Source: Allokutzneria oryzae (lineage in GTDB: Bacteria > Actinomycetota > Actinomycetes > Mycobacteriales > Pseudonocardiaceae). From it: 64,000 bases of DNA. The position numbers and the translations under genes are program-made. Shown here piece after piece: positions 50,095 to 57,901 of this stretch (position 1 is its first letter; each line of letters starts with the position of its first letter). The notes under the pieces are model-generated. The model was not told the DNA's origin and searched no databases. It was given only the letters and a program-made list of their open reading frames with translations. Location: NCBI RefSeq assembly GCF_042429765.1, contig NZ_JBHLZU010000014.1:186001-250000 (forward strand). The letters are read 5' to 3'.

Positions 50095-51120
50095 TCAGTA
50101 GATGACGCGGGACTCGGCGTCCAGGCGGCAGTCACGGGACTTGCGCAGGTCCCTGGCCACGTTCAGGCGGCGCAGCCACCGGTCGGTCCCGTCGAAGCGC
50201 GCCTTGAAGGGCTTGCGGCCGTGCACGGCGCGGTAGTTGTCCACGAAGATGATGTCGCCGGGCTGGAGCACCACCCCGCCCATGGCGGCGTCGATCGCCG
50301 AGGAGATCACGTCGAGTGCCTTGCGCTCCTCGGGGTCCTCCGGCGTGAGCATGTACTCCGGGTCGATGCGCAGGTAGGGGAAGTCCGGGTCGCCGAAGAG
50401 GATCGCGACCGGCTCGGGGTCGCTCATCGCCTTGTCCACGCGCCGCTGGCTGCGATCGAGCAGCTCGGCGGCCTTGCCGGTCTGCACGAGGCCGCCGTTG
50501 TTCTGCGGCCGGTGCGCGTTGTCCGGGACCAGGTGGAACCGCTCCCGCGACAGGACCTCCCTGGTGTGCTCGTCGAGGTCCAGGTCGGCCACGTCGGCGA
50601 CGGTGGTCTCCACCTGCTCGTGGTTGCGCAGGCACATCAGGCCGAGGTAGTCGGTGCGCAGCGGGTGGAACGCGTCCTCGGTGTGCCAGGTGAGCAGCTG
50701 CGCGCTGCCCCAGCCGATCTGCTCGTTCTCGTGCGCCTTCATCGGGAACACGTCGTGCATGATCCGGCCGTCCTGCTGGGTGGCCCACGCGATCGGGTCA
50801 CCCAGCAGGCTGGCCATCAGGAAGAACGCCACGTCGTGGACCAGGGTCCGCGAGGGCTCCCGGTTGTTCCGCCACTCCGGCGGGGTCGGCCCCACCCGCT
50901 CGTCGTCCACCGGCAGCCCGGAGATGACGAACGTGCTGTCGGCCTCGCTGGCCCGGAACCGGTGCAGCGCGGCGCGCACCCGCCGGGGCAGCTCCTCGGC
51001 GTAGGTCCGGCTGTTCCGGTGGAACTCGGCGGACTCGATGTCGCCGTACCGGTGGGCGACCTCGGCGGCGATCCGCTCGATCGCGGCGACCTCGTCGTCC
51101 CGCAGACTCAGCTCCAGCAC
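50095..51120 (-). CDS. Fe(II)/2-oxoglutarate dioxygenase, AsnO/VioC type amino acid beta-hydroxylase
   Basis: 341 residues. Facial triad: His and Glu in LTWHTEDAFHPLRTDYLGL and distal His in AVHGRKPFKARFDG, with the 2-oxoglutarate Arg in RWLRRLNVARD. The HTEDAFHP and LMCLRN segments are characteristic of the clavaminate synthase-like group AsnO (free Asn), VioC (Arg), MppO (enduracididine) and KtzO. Because A1 reads as Asn, 3-hydroxylation of Asn is the simplest role; hydroxylation of a basic residue for A6 is the alternative. GTG start 51120 preceded by AAGGAG; the frame continues upstream to 51897 inside the next gene and is rejected there. Confidence 0.88.
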   Translation of the reverse strand: MLELSLRDDEVAAIERIAAEVAHRYGDIESAEFHRNSRTYAEELPRRVRAALHRFRASEADSTFVISGLPVDDERVGPTPPEWRNNREPSRTLVHDVAFFLMASLLGDPIAWATQQDGRIMHDVFPMKAHENEQIGWGSAQLLTWHTEDAFHPLRTDYLGLMCLRNHEQVETTVADVADLDLDEHTREVLSRERFHLVPDNAHRPQNNGGLVQTGKAAELLDRSQRRVDKAMSDPEPVAILFGDPDFPYLRIDPEYMLTPEDPEERKALDVISSAIDAAMGGVVLQPGDIIFVDNYRAVHGRKPFKARFDGTDRWLRRLNVARDLRKSRDCRLDAESRVIY

Positions 51121-51272
51121 ACCGAACTCCTTGTCGTGAGCGGGCGTTGGTCCGGCCTCCGCGGCACTGGCTGTGCGAACCCGACCGACGCCCTGGCCTG
51201 CCGCCGAGCCTGCTGGATGCCGGTCCGGGCCTCCACGTCTTTGACTCGCGGGCGAAACAGCGCGGTCAGCGG

Positions 51273-52208
51273 TCAGCCGGAGTACGGCTCCGCCATCGCG
51301 ACCGCGATCTTGCGCGGCCCGGTGAACGGCTCCCTGGCGTGCGTGCACAGCATGTTGTCGATCACCAGCACGTCGTCGCGCCAGTAGTCGAACCGCGTCG
51401 TCGCCGCGCGGTAGCAGGACCGCAGGTGGTCCATCACGTCGTCGGGGATGCGCCCGCCGTCGCCGTAGTAGGTGTTGTTCGGCAGGTTCTCCTCGCCGCA
51501 CATCTCCAGCAGCGCCGCGCCGATCTCCCCGGGCAGCGTGCTGATGTGGAAGAAGGTGGCGTGGTTGAACCACACCTCCTCGCCGGTCACCGGGTGCCGG
51601 TGCACGGCCTTGCGGACCGCCTTGGTGCGCAGGCGGTCCTCGCCGATCCACTCCGCTTCCAGGCCGCTGCTGGCGCAGTGCGCGGTGACCTCGTCGCGGT
51701 TGCCGGTGTTGAACACCTCCTGCCACGGCAGGCCGAGCTCCTCGCTGTAGTTGCGCACCACCATCCACCCGCGGCGCACGAACTCCTCGCGCACGGAGTC
51801 GTCGAGGGAGGCGAGCACCTCGCGGGTCGACGCGAGCGGGGTGGCTCCCTGCGTCAGCGGTGGCTCCACGCAGTAGAAGAACAGCTTCTGCGGCCACACG
51901 CGCTGGTAGGAGTTCTCGTTGTGGGCGAAGATCTCCTCCTGCTCCGGGTACTCGGTGGAGGTGTAGACGTTGCCCTTGATCCGGCTGCGCGGCGAGGACC
52001 GCTCGGAGTAGGTCAGCGGTTCGCCGGAGAGCTCGCGCACCGCGGCGTCGAAGCCCTCGACCCCACCGACGGAGAACCCGCGCAGCAGCACCGCGCCGGA
52101 GGTGACCAGGTGCTCGCGGATGCTTTCGCGCTCGCGCCGGATCCGCTCGGTGACCGGCTCGCCGTCACCCTCGAACAGGACCGCTAAGCCGCTCGTCGCC
52201 GTCGTCAT
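51273..52208 (-). CDS. TauD/SyrP-like Fe(II)/2-oxoglutarate dioxygenase
   Basis: 311 residues of the TauD/TfdA superfamily, SyrP-like group (beta-hydroxylation of carrier-bound Asp in syringomycin). His and Glu ligands are in IFAHNENSYQRVWPQ, distal His in MLCTHAREPFTGPRKIAVAM; HPVTGEEVWFNHATFFHIST is the conserved substrate loop. Probably hydroxylates an aminoacyl-carrier intermediate of the NRPS. Follows the MbtH gene by 3 bp. A 152-bp gap with nothing notable separates it from the AsnO-like gene. Two different hydroxylases in one cluster suggest two oxidised residues. Confidence 0.88.
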   Translation of the reverse strand: MTTATSGLAVLFEGDGEPVTERIRRERESIREHLVTSGAVLLRGFSVGGVEGFDAAVRELSGEPLTYSERSSPRSRIKGNVYTSTEYPEQEEIFAHNENSYQRVWPQKLFFYCVEPPLTQGATPLASTREVLASLDDSVREEFVRRGWMVVRNYSEELGLPWQEVFNTGNRDEVTAHCASSGLEAEWIGEDRLRTKAVRKAVHRHPVTGEEVWFNHATFFHISTLPGEIGAALLEMCGEENLPNNTYYGDGGRIPDDVMDHLRSCYRAATTRFDYWRDDVLVIDNMLCTHAREPFTGPRKIAVAMAEPYSG

Positions 52209-52211
52209 GGC

Positions 52212-52424
52212 TCACGCCCCCATCGCTGTGACCAGGCTGGCCGGGCGCATGTCCGTCCAGTTCTTCTCGATGTAGTCCAGCGCGCTCGCCCGGTCGGTCG
52301 CCGCGAGCGCGGTGCGCCACCCTGCGGGCACCTCGGCGAAGGCGGGCCACAGCGAGTGCTGGTTCTCGTCGTTGACCAGCACGAGGTACGTGCCGTCGGT
52401 GTCCTCGAACGGGTTCGTGCTCAT
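52212..52424 (-). CDS. MbtH-like protein
   Basis: 70 residues, the full family length. Signature residues: NPFEDTDGTYLVLVNDENQH, SLWPAF, VPAGWR, and YIEKNWTDMRP. MbtH proteins bind adenylation domains and are needed for their folding or activity, here for the six A domains of NRPS 1 and 2. Its ATG overlaps the regulator stop by one base (TGATG), so it is translated with the regulator. Confidence 0.95.
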   Translation of the reverse strand: MSTNPFEDTDGTYLVLVNDENQHSLWPAFAEVPAGWRTALAATDRASALDYIEKNWTDMRPASLVTAMGA

Positions 52425-53359
52425 CACGCCGCCCTTCCGGTGGAGTTGTCGGTGTTCCGTGGTGCCCGCGCGGGAACCCTGCTGCGCAGCAGGGCGATGC
52501 CCAGCGGGGTGAGCGTGTGCAGCACCGTGTTGCGGTTGCGCGCGGTGGTGATCAGCCCGGCCTGGCGCAGCACGGTCGCGTGCTTGCTGGCCCCGGCGAG
52601 GGAAATGCCCAGCCGCTGCGAGAGCACCCCGGTGGTGCAGCTCTCGGTCAGCGCTTGCAGTGCCGCGGCCCTGGTGTGCCCGACCAAGGCGGCCAGCGCC
52701 TGGTCGTTGGGCTCGGCGGCACCCCACAGCTCGGCCAGCGCCGCCGGGGTGTGCGGGACCGCGAACACCAGCGTCGGCGGTCCCCCCGGATCGGCGTTGT
52801 CGATCACCACGTGCTCGGCGCCGGTCAGGAACAGCGAGGGGCTGAGCACCAGCCCGCGCCCGTCCAGGTGCAGCTCGCGGTCGGTCCGGTCGGGAACCTC
52901 CAGCACCGGGGGGTTCCACTGCATCCGCAGGTTGAGGGTGTCGAGCATGCCCTCGACGCCGTTGCCGATGGCGATCCGGCCCCGGGCCTCGCGCTCGGTC
53001 TGCAACAGCGAGAAGATCCCGCTCCAGTACGGCAGCACGGCCACGCGGCAGAACTCGAAGACCGTCGCGGCGACCCGCCTGCCGTCCGCGTCCGCCGCGG
53101 TGCCCGCGCCTGGCGCGTGCCCGGCGTGGAAGAGCAGCTCGGCGACTGGCCTGCGCTCGGCGAGCAGCCGCTCCACGGCGTCCGCGACGCCCCGGTCCAC
53201 GCCGCCCAGCCGCCGGCGGACCTGTTTCCGCCATTCACCGAACTGGGCATTGCCGCGACCCCGCAGCGCGTCGAGCGCGAAAACGCTCTCGACTACGGGC
53301 CCCAGGGTCGAGACCATTCTCATTGTGGCCAGGTCTGTCATCGTGAAGTGCACCCGCAT
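52424..53359 (-). CDS. ArsR-type winged-helix regulator with DUF5937-like N-terminal domain
   Basis: 311 residues. The first two thirds (MRVHFTMTDLATMRMVSTLG to about 215) resemble the DUF5937 ligand or dimer domain. The C-terminal third is an ArsR helix-turn-helix: TRAAALQALTESCTTGVLSQ, RLGISLAGASKHATVLRQAGL, and wing TTARNRNTVLHTLTPLG. First gene of the peptide operon, so probably its pathway-specific regulator. ATG 53359 is chosen for the GGGAGGTG just upstream; a longer frame to 53443 lacks such a site. A palindrome at 53549-53583 is a candidate target. Confidence 0.85.
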   Translation of the reverse strand: MRVHFTMTDLATMRMVSTLGPVVESVFALDALRGRGNAQFGEWRKQVRRRLGGVDRGVADAVERLLAERRPVAELLFHAGHAPGAGTAADADGRRVAATVFEFCRVAVLPYWSGIFSLLQTEREARGRIAIGNGVEGMLDTLNLRMQWNPPVLEVPDRTDRELHLDGRGLVLSPSLFLTGAEHVVIDNADPGGPPTLVFAVPHTPAALAELWGAAEPNDQALAALVGHTRAAALQALTESCTTGVLSQRLGISLAGASKHATVLRQAGLITTARNRNTVLHTLTPLGIALLRSRVPARAPRNTDNSTGRAA

Positions 53360-53929
53360 GCACTTCACCTCCCCACCGTCACATAACCGAATGAATCCCG
53401 GGCTTGACGACCACGGGAGGTGACGAGCTCCCGCACTCCGCACCGAGGTGCACAGGACCAGGTGTTGATGCGCCCAACGGACCCGGTGTCCACCTACGGA
53501 AAACCCAAGAAACGTCCCCAGTAAAAGATGCCCCGGCCAGCGGATACGGCCAGTTTATGCATCGACGCACAACATAAACTGGCAAATCGAGGGGAGTCAA
53601 CGAACGGTACAAAGAAGCTAAATCAGTGGACCGGCCAACCGTTCGTACTACGCCGATCGCGGTATCCCTAATGGCGATACATAATGCGGTTATTCCAGGT
53701 CGCGGGGCCACTGCGGATCGCGACCCCGCTCGGCGCTACTCCGGGCGGTGGGCGAGCGGGGCAGGGGATCTGTCATGGGTCGGACTGGGCCGTCCGGAGC
53801 ACGGGGCGCGACGCTCGATCGGACCAGGCGCCAGTCGAAGGGAGCAAATGCTTCGAAGCACCGCGCGAGGGCCCCGGCCTGGGCTCGCGCCCGTAGTACT
53901 GTGCGGGCACTGACCTGCAGGAGGCCCGC
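53360..53929. promoter_or_regulatory. divergent control region between peptide operon and XRE triad
   Basis: 570 bp without a convincing gene and clearly richer in A/T at 53500-53700. It must hold the leftward promoter for the peptide operon and the rightward promoter for the XRE gene. It contains an 11-bp-arm inverted repeat at 53549-53583. Open frames on both strands here lack ribosome sites and family similarity. Confidence 0.6.
53549..53583. promoter_or_regulatory. inverted repeat, candidate operator of the peptide operon
   Basis: GCCAGTTTATG (53549-53559) and CATAAACTGGC (53573-53583), perfect 11-bp arms with a 13-nt spacer, 190 bp upstream of the regulator start. The AT-rich arms stand out from the local GC-rich sequence. 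It could bind the ArsR-type regulator or the XRE protein, or form an RNA hairpin. Confidence 0.45.
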
Positions 53930-54367
53930 ATGACCGACCCCCGGCCCGAGGGAGACCGGTCGCTGGCCGTGAAGGTCGACCACCTCTTCCGCACCATCCG
54001 CCCGCGCGACGGCGGCGAGTTCAGCTTCGAGGAGGTCGCCGACGCCATCAGGGCGGGCGGCGTGACCATCTCCGCCACCTACCTGTGGCAGCTGCGCCGC
54101 GGCGTCCGGGACAACCCCACCAAGCGCCACCTCGAAGCGCTCGCGGGCTTCTTCGGCGTCCCGGTCGCCTACTTCTTCGACGACGGCGTCGCCGAGCGCA
54201 TCGACGCGGAGCTGGCGCTGCTCAGCGCGCTGCGGGACAGCTCGGTGCGCCAGCTCGCGCTGCGCGCGTCGGGCCTGTCGCCCAAGAGCCTCAACGCGAT
54301 CAGCGAGATGGTGAACCGGGTCCGCGAGATCGAGGGGCTGCCGGAGCCCACCTCCGCTGATGACTGA
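53930..54367 (+). CDS. XRE-family helix-turn-helix protein
   Basis: 145 residues. Cro/C1-type DNA-binding domain in the first half: FEEVADAIRAGGVTISATYL WQLRRG, then PTKRHLEALAGFFGVPVAYF, the common end of XRE domains; a helical tail follows. AGGAGG precedes the ATG. Overlaps the next gene by 8 bp. In actinobacteria this protein is often the first of a conserved trio with a HExxH peptidase-like protein and a multi-helix membrane protein; the role of the trio is not established. Confidence 0.88.
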   Translation: MTDPRPEGDRSLAVKVDHLFRTIRPRDGGEFSFEEVADAIRAGGVTISATYLWQLRRGVRDNPTKRHLEALAGFFGVPVAYFFDDGVAERIDAELALLSALRDSSVRQLALRASGLSPKSLNAISEMVNRVREIEGLPEPTSADD

Positions 54368-54950
54368 CCCGCCCGGCTGGCAGGCGGCGGCGTCGCTGCG
54401 CCGCCGGTGGCGGCTGCGCGGGCTGCGCCGCCGGTGCGAGGCGAGGATCCGCGAGCTGCCGATGCCCGCGCCCTTCGACGTGCGCGAGCTGTGCCGCCTG
54501 GTGGCGGACAAGCGCGGCAGGCCGATCCGGCTGGTGCCGATCGCCAGCGACGGCGGTGTGCTGGGCATGTGGGCGGCGACCGACACCGCCGACGTGATCT
54601 GCTACGAGCAGGCCACCACCCGGCCGCACCAGGACCACATCATCCTGCACGAGCTCAGCCACCTGCTGTGCGACCACTACCCGGCGCCGCTGTCCTTCGC
54701 CGAGCACGCCAGGATGCTGCTGCCGGACCTGGACCCGGCGATGGTGCGCAGGGTGCTGGGGCGCACCAGCTACCTGACCTCCGAGGAGCAGGAGGCGGAG
54801 CTGCTGGCCTCGCTGATCCAGCGCCGGGCGCACCCGCCGGGCCACGCCGCCGACACCAGGAGGGGCGCGCTCTCCGACCGCATCCAGGCGGCGCTGGACT
54901 GGCAGGACGGCGGCGCCGGGCACCACTACCCCCGCTACCACCGCCGATGA
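54360..54950 (+). CDS. ImmA/IrrE-like zinc metallopeptidase-type protein
   Basis: 196 residues. The HExxH motif is in HIILHELSHLLCDH near residue 97, preceded by a domain rich in Arg helices; a helical C-terminal part follows. ImmA/IrrE proteins cleave or inactivate XRE repressors under stress, so the adjacent XRE protein is the natural target (inference). ATG lies inside the XRE gene end, and its own stop overlaps the membrane protein start (ATGA). Confidence 0.82.
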   Translation: MTDPPGWQAAASLRRRWRLRGLRRRCEARIRELPMPAPFDVRELCRLVADKRGRPIRLVPIASDGGVLGMWAATDTADVICYEQATTRPHQDHIILHELSHLLCDHYPAPLSFAEHARMLLPDLDPAMVRRVLGRTSYLTSEEQEAELLASLIQRRAHPPGHAADTRRGALSDRIQAALDWQDGGAGHHYPRYHRR

Positions 54951-56125
54951 TCGACTGGCTGCGGTTCGTGGTCCCCGCCTTCCTGGTGTGGGCGTTCGTC
55001 ACCCTCCGGATGGCCGGGGGGCAGCACCGCGCGAACAGCCCGGCCCGCCGCGCCATCATGCTGGCCCTGTTCAGCCTGGCGATCTCCATGACCGTGCTCA
55101 CCCCCGCGCCCTACGCGGCGCTGGCGGAGCTGACCGGTGTGCCCAACGTCGCGCGGCTGGTCGGCCACTCGCTGATGCTGGTGGTGGCGTGGGCGATCCA
55201 CATCTTCGTGCTCTCCCTCAACCGCCCCAACGACCTCGCGTGGCCGAGCACGCACCGCTACACGGCGGGCATGGTGCTGACCTTCGTGGGCATGGCGGTG
55301 ACGTTCCTGCTCGCCGACCTGCCCGTGGACGACGTGCGCTTCGCGGGCCGCTACTCCGGCCAGCCGTGGGTGCTGGAGTACTGGCTGGTCTTCCTCTGCT
55401 ACATGCTGCCCGCGTTCTGGAGCCTGGTCGGCAACGGCTGGCGGCTCGGCGGGCTGGCCGCGAACCCGTTGGTGCGACTGGGAATGCGGCTGATCGCGCT
55501 CGGCTCGCTCGCCGCCTTCGTCTACCACGTGCACAAGGCGCTGGTCTTCGCATCCGACGAGTACCACCTGCCGTACCCGGAGGAGGACCTCACCGCGCTG
55601 GACAAGTACCTCACCCCGGCGTCGGCGCTGCTGGCGCTGGCCGGGGTGATGATGCCCGTGCTCGGCCAGCGCCTGCGGCTGCCGGAGCTGTTCGAGTGGC
55701 TGCACCGCTACCGCACCTACCACACGCTGCGGCCGTTGTGGCTGGCGTTGTACCGGGCCAACCCGCACATCGCGCTGGAGCCCCCGGCCTCGCGGCTGTC
55801 GGAGCTGCTGATGCCGGGGGACATCGAGCTCCGGCTCTACCGCAGGGTGATCGAGATCCGGGACGGCAGGCTCGCGCTCCAGCCGTTCGTGGACGACAAG
55901 GTCGCCGAGGCGGCCCGCGAGCGCGCACAGCGCGACGGCGCCACCGGCCAGGCGCTGGAGGTCGCGACCGAGGCCGCGGTGCTGGCCGCCGCCCTGCGGG
56001 CCAGCGAGCGCCCCACGCCCGCTCCCGGCCCCCACCACCCGCCAGCCGAGGTACCCGGCGGCGGCGACCTGGACAGCGACATGGCCTTCCTGTCCGAGGT
56101 GGCCCGCGCATACCGCCGCGCCTAA
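54947..56125 (+). CDS. MAB_1171c-like multi-helix membrane protein
   Basis: 392 residues. The N-terminal 240 residues hold about seven hydrophobic helices (FVVPAFLVWAFVTLRMAG onward). The C-terminal 150 residues are cytosolic: RTYHTLRPLWLALYRANPHI and DIELRLYRRVIEIRDGRLAL are the conserved segments of the MAB_1171c/DUF6545 group. Third gene of the coupled XRE-peptidase-membrane trio. No enzymatic motif seen. Possibly the membrane end of a signalling switch (inference). Confidence 0.8.
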   Translation: MIDWLRFVVPAFLVWAFVTLRMAGGQHRANSPARRAIMLALFSLAISMTVLTPAPYAALAELTGVPNVARLVGHSLMLVVAWAIHIFVLSLNRPNDLAWPSTHRYTAGMVLTFVGMAVTFLLADLPVDDVRFAGRYSGQPWVLEYWLVFLCYMLPAFWSLVGNGWRLGGLAANPLVRLGMRLIALGSLAAFVYHVHKALVFASDEYHLPYPEEDLTALDKYLTPASALLALAGVMMPVLGQRLRLPELFEWLHRYRTYHTLRPLWLALYRANPHIALEPPASRLSELLMPGDIELRLYRRVIEIRDGRLALQPFVDDKVAEAARERAQRDGATGQALEVATEAAVLAAALRASERPTPAPGPHHPPAEVPGGGDLDSDMAFLSEVARAYRRA

Positions 56126-56155
56126 CCCCCTCCCCCCTCCCCCGGACCCAACCCC
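56124..56155 (-). other. G-quadruplex-capable tract (minus strand)
   Basis: On the minus strand this stretch reads as runs of 4, 3, 5, 6 and 5 G with loops of 1-3 bases, directly next to palindrome copy 2. Copy 1 of the palindrome also has a G-quadruplex tract on its 3' side, so the pairing may be part of the element. Confidence 0.5.
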
Positions 56156-56217
56156 GCCATTCGCGGGCTTATGGACCTCTCCGGAGCTCCAAAGACGTCC
56201 ATAAGCCCGCGAATGGC
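56156..56217. repeat. palindromic repeat element, copy 2
   Basis: Arms 56156-56176 and 56197-56217 (21 nt, perfectly complementary, left arm starting GCCATTCGCGGGCTTATGGA) around a 20-nt loop. Arms are identical to copy 1 at 7834-7897, and the loop matches it at 12 of 20 positions. It sits between the convergent ends of the membrane protein and the iron-binding lipoprotein genes, as expected for a bidirectional terminator. Confidence 0.88.
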
Positions 56218-56226
56218 CGGAAAGCG

Positions 56227-57231
56227 CTACTTGAGGGTGGCGTCGATCTGGTCGGCTACTCGGGTCATGATGTTCGCGTAGCTGGCGTAGCTCATCGGGG
56301 CGACCGCGTCCCAGCCGACGAACCGGTTCGCCGCGGCGGCGGGCAGCGCGGCGAAGACCGGGTTGCGCTTCATCTGCTCCGGCGACAGCGACGCCCTGCG
56401 GGTGTCCCACATCAGGATGTCGCCCTGGTAGGCCGAGGCGTTCTCCCACGACAGCCGCTCGAAGTAGCCACCGCCCGCGGTGTCGGGGTTCTTCGGCGTG
56501 GTGATCGGCAACCCGAGCTCCTTGACGTAGTAGTCCAGGTCGGGATTGCGCGCGGGCACGACGACGAAGTACTCGTCCGGCGTTCCGCCCACCGCCAGGA
56601 TGGTCTTGCCCGCCGCCTTCAACCGGGAACCGAGGTCGCGCAGCCGCTGCGCCGCGGCGGCGAACTTCTGCTCGTCGGCCTTCACACGCGCGGAGTCCAC
56701 GTCGCCGCCGAGTGCGCGCGCCAGCTCCTTGTACTTGCGGATGCTTTCCGGCAGCGCGATCCCCGACTGCGCGACGCCGACGGTCGGCGCGATCGGCTTG
56801 ACCGCCTTCTCCTGCTCCTCGGTCAGGTGCCACAGCCCGGCGAACTCCGCGTACTTCCCGCTCACCACGAGCTGCGGGCGCAGTCCGGCGAACTGCTCGA
56901 TCCGCACCTCGCCGTAGGCGGGCCCGGTCACGTCGGTGACGGTTTTCGGGTCGATGCTGCCCGCCTCGGCCTCGACCGCGCCGGAGCCGGTGACCAGCGG
57001 CCCGAACGTCCCGACGACCTGGACCCCGAAGTCCTTGAGCGCACCGGCCGCCGACACCTGCGCGACGATCCTCTGTGGACGCTCCGGCGCGGTGACGGTG
57101 ACCCCGCGGTCGTCGGTGTAGGACCAGGAGCCGTTGCGCTGCCCGGATTCCGCCGAGCCGCACCCTGCGGCGACCAGTCCGACTGCCACCACAAGACCCA
57201 CCACCGCGCGCGCTCCTCGCACCACACCCAC
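56227..57231 (-). CDS. iron-siderophore ABC transporter substrate-binding lipoprotein
   Basis: 334 residues. Lipoprotein signal peptide with lipobox VAAGC (Cys near 24), then the FecB/FepB-type periplasmic-binding fold: DDRGVTVTAPERPQRIVAQV at the N lobe and LRPQLVVSGKY mid-domain. Anchored outside the membrane, it would capture a ferric siderophore. An iron box lies 10 bp upstream of the start, so expression should rise under low iron through IdeR/DmdR. No permease or ATPase gene lies beside it, so it must use a transporter encoded elsewhere. Confidence 0.88.
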   Translation of the reverse strand: MGVVRGARAVVGLVVAVGLVAAGCGSAESGQRNGSWSYTDDRGVTVTAPERPQRIVAQVSAAGALKDFGVQVVGTFGPLVTGSGAVEAEAGSIDPKTVTDVTGPAYGEVRIEQFAGLRPQLVVSGKYAEFAGLWHLTEEQEKAVKPIAPTVGVAQSGIALPESIRKYKELARALGGDVDSARVKADEQKFAAAAQRLRDLGSRLKAAGKTILAVGGTPDEYFVVVPARNPDLDYYVKELGLPITTPKNPDTAGGGYFERLSWENASAYQGDILMWDTRRASLSPEQMKRNPVFAALPAAAANRFVGWDAVAPMSYASYANIMTRVADQIDATLK

Positions 57232-57240
57232 CTCCGTTGA

Positions 57241-57259
57241 TTAGGTGAGGCTAACCTAG
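57241..57259. promoter_or_regulatory. iron box (IdeR/DmdR/DtxR binding site)
   Basis: TTAGGTGAGGCTAACCTAG agrees with the 19-bp consensus TTAGGTTAGGCTAACCTAA at 17 positions. Located between the siderophore-binding lipoprotein and the divergent membrane protein gene, so both could be iron-regulated. Confidence 0.85.
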
Positions 57260-57314
57260 CTTGCCTGTCGCTCATTCGGGTGACGGATGTGACCGGTGTC
57301 TAAGGTCGGCGGCC

Positions 57315-57896
57315 ATGACGATTCCATGGGGGGACTCGGTGTCGGCGGTGCGCGCTCGGCGGTACGGCCGGGTGAAGCTGACCTTCACGAAGGACGGCTG
57401 GAAGCTCGAACGGTGCCGGGTCACCACGGAGGACCTGACGACCTGGTGGTGGTGGAGCTTCGGCCTGAGCCTGGTGCTGGCCTGGGGCTGGGCGGGACCC
57501 GCCTACCTGCTCGGAGCCCCGGAACCGGTCGTGTTCGCCGGCGGTGCGCCGGGCGCGATCCTGCTCGTTGTCATGCTCGTCTGGGGCCTGGTGTCGGCAA
57601 TCGTCGAAGTGGTGGCCTTCTGCCTGGCTTTCCTCGGCCTGTTCACCCGCAAGGGCAGGCGCCTGCTGTTCGGCAAGGCGCCTGCCAGCACGTGGGAGCC
57701 CCCGCTGCTGGAGCTCCCGGCGAATGCGGTGGCAGCAGCCCGGACGACCCACCACTGGCGCCGCACGGCGGTCACCGTGCGCATGGTGGACGGCACGGAG
57801 TTCCGCTACTCCCGCTTCGGTTCCCGCCACGCCCGCCGAGCCCTGGAAGGCAACTTCGCCGCCCTCCTCGGCCCCCGTCTGGTCACCGCCGCCTGA
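57315..57896 (+). CDS. membrane protein, unknown
   Basis: 193 residues. Two or three central hydrophobic segments (WWWWSFGLSLVLAWGWAGPA, then AILLVVMLVWGLVSAIVEVV) lie between a basic N-terminal domain and a C-terminal domain ending RYSRFGSRHARRALEGNFAALLG. No family recognised. The ATG at 57315 starts the protein-like sequence. It shares the short intergenic region containing the iron box with the divergent lipoprotein gene. Convergent with the UPF0303 gene. Confidence 0.65.
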   Translation: MTIPWGDSVSAVRARRYGRVKLTFTKDGWKLERCRVTTEDLTTWWWWSFGLSLVLAWGWAGPAYLLGAPEPVVFAGGAPGAILLVVMLVWGLVSAIVEVVAFCLAFLGLFTRKGRRLLFGKAPASTWEPPLLELPANAVAAARTTHHWRRTAVTVRMVDGTEFRYSRFGSRHARRALEGNFAALLGPRLVTAA

Positions 57897-57901
57897 CCCC
57901 G

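Noticed and set aside
51121..51897. Extension of the AsnO-like gene to 51897
   Set aside because: The extra sequence is a shadow of the SyrP-like gene; GTG 51120 has an AAGGAG site and begins the family alignment.
52425..53234. Fusion of MbtH with a long upstream frame
   Set aside because: The upstream translation is Arg/Ala-rich shadow of the regulator; MbtH has a full-length 70-residue frame from ATG 52424.
53379..53913. Short frames on both strands in the divergent control region
   Set aside because: No ribosome sites or similarity, and they cover the AT-rich promoter DNA with the inverted repeat.
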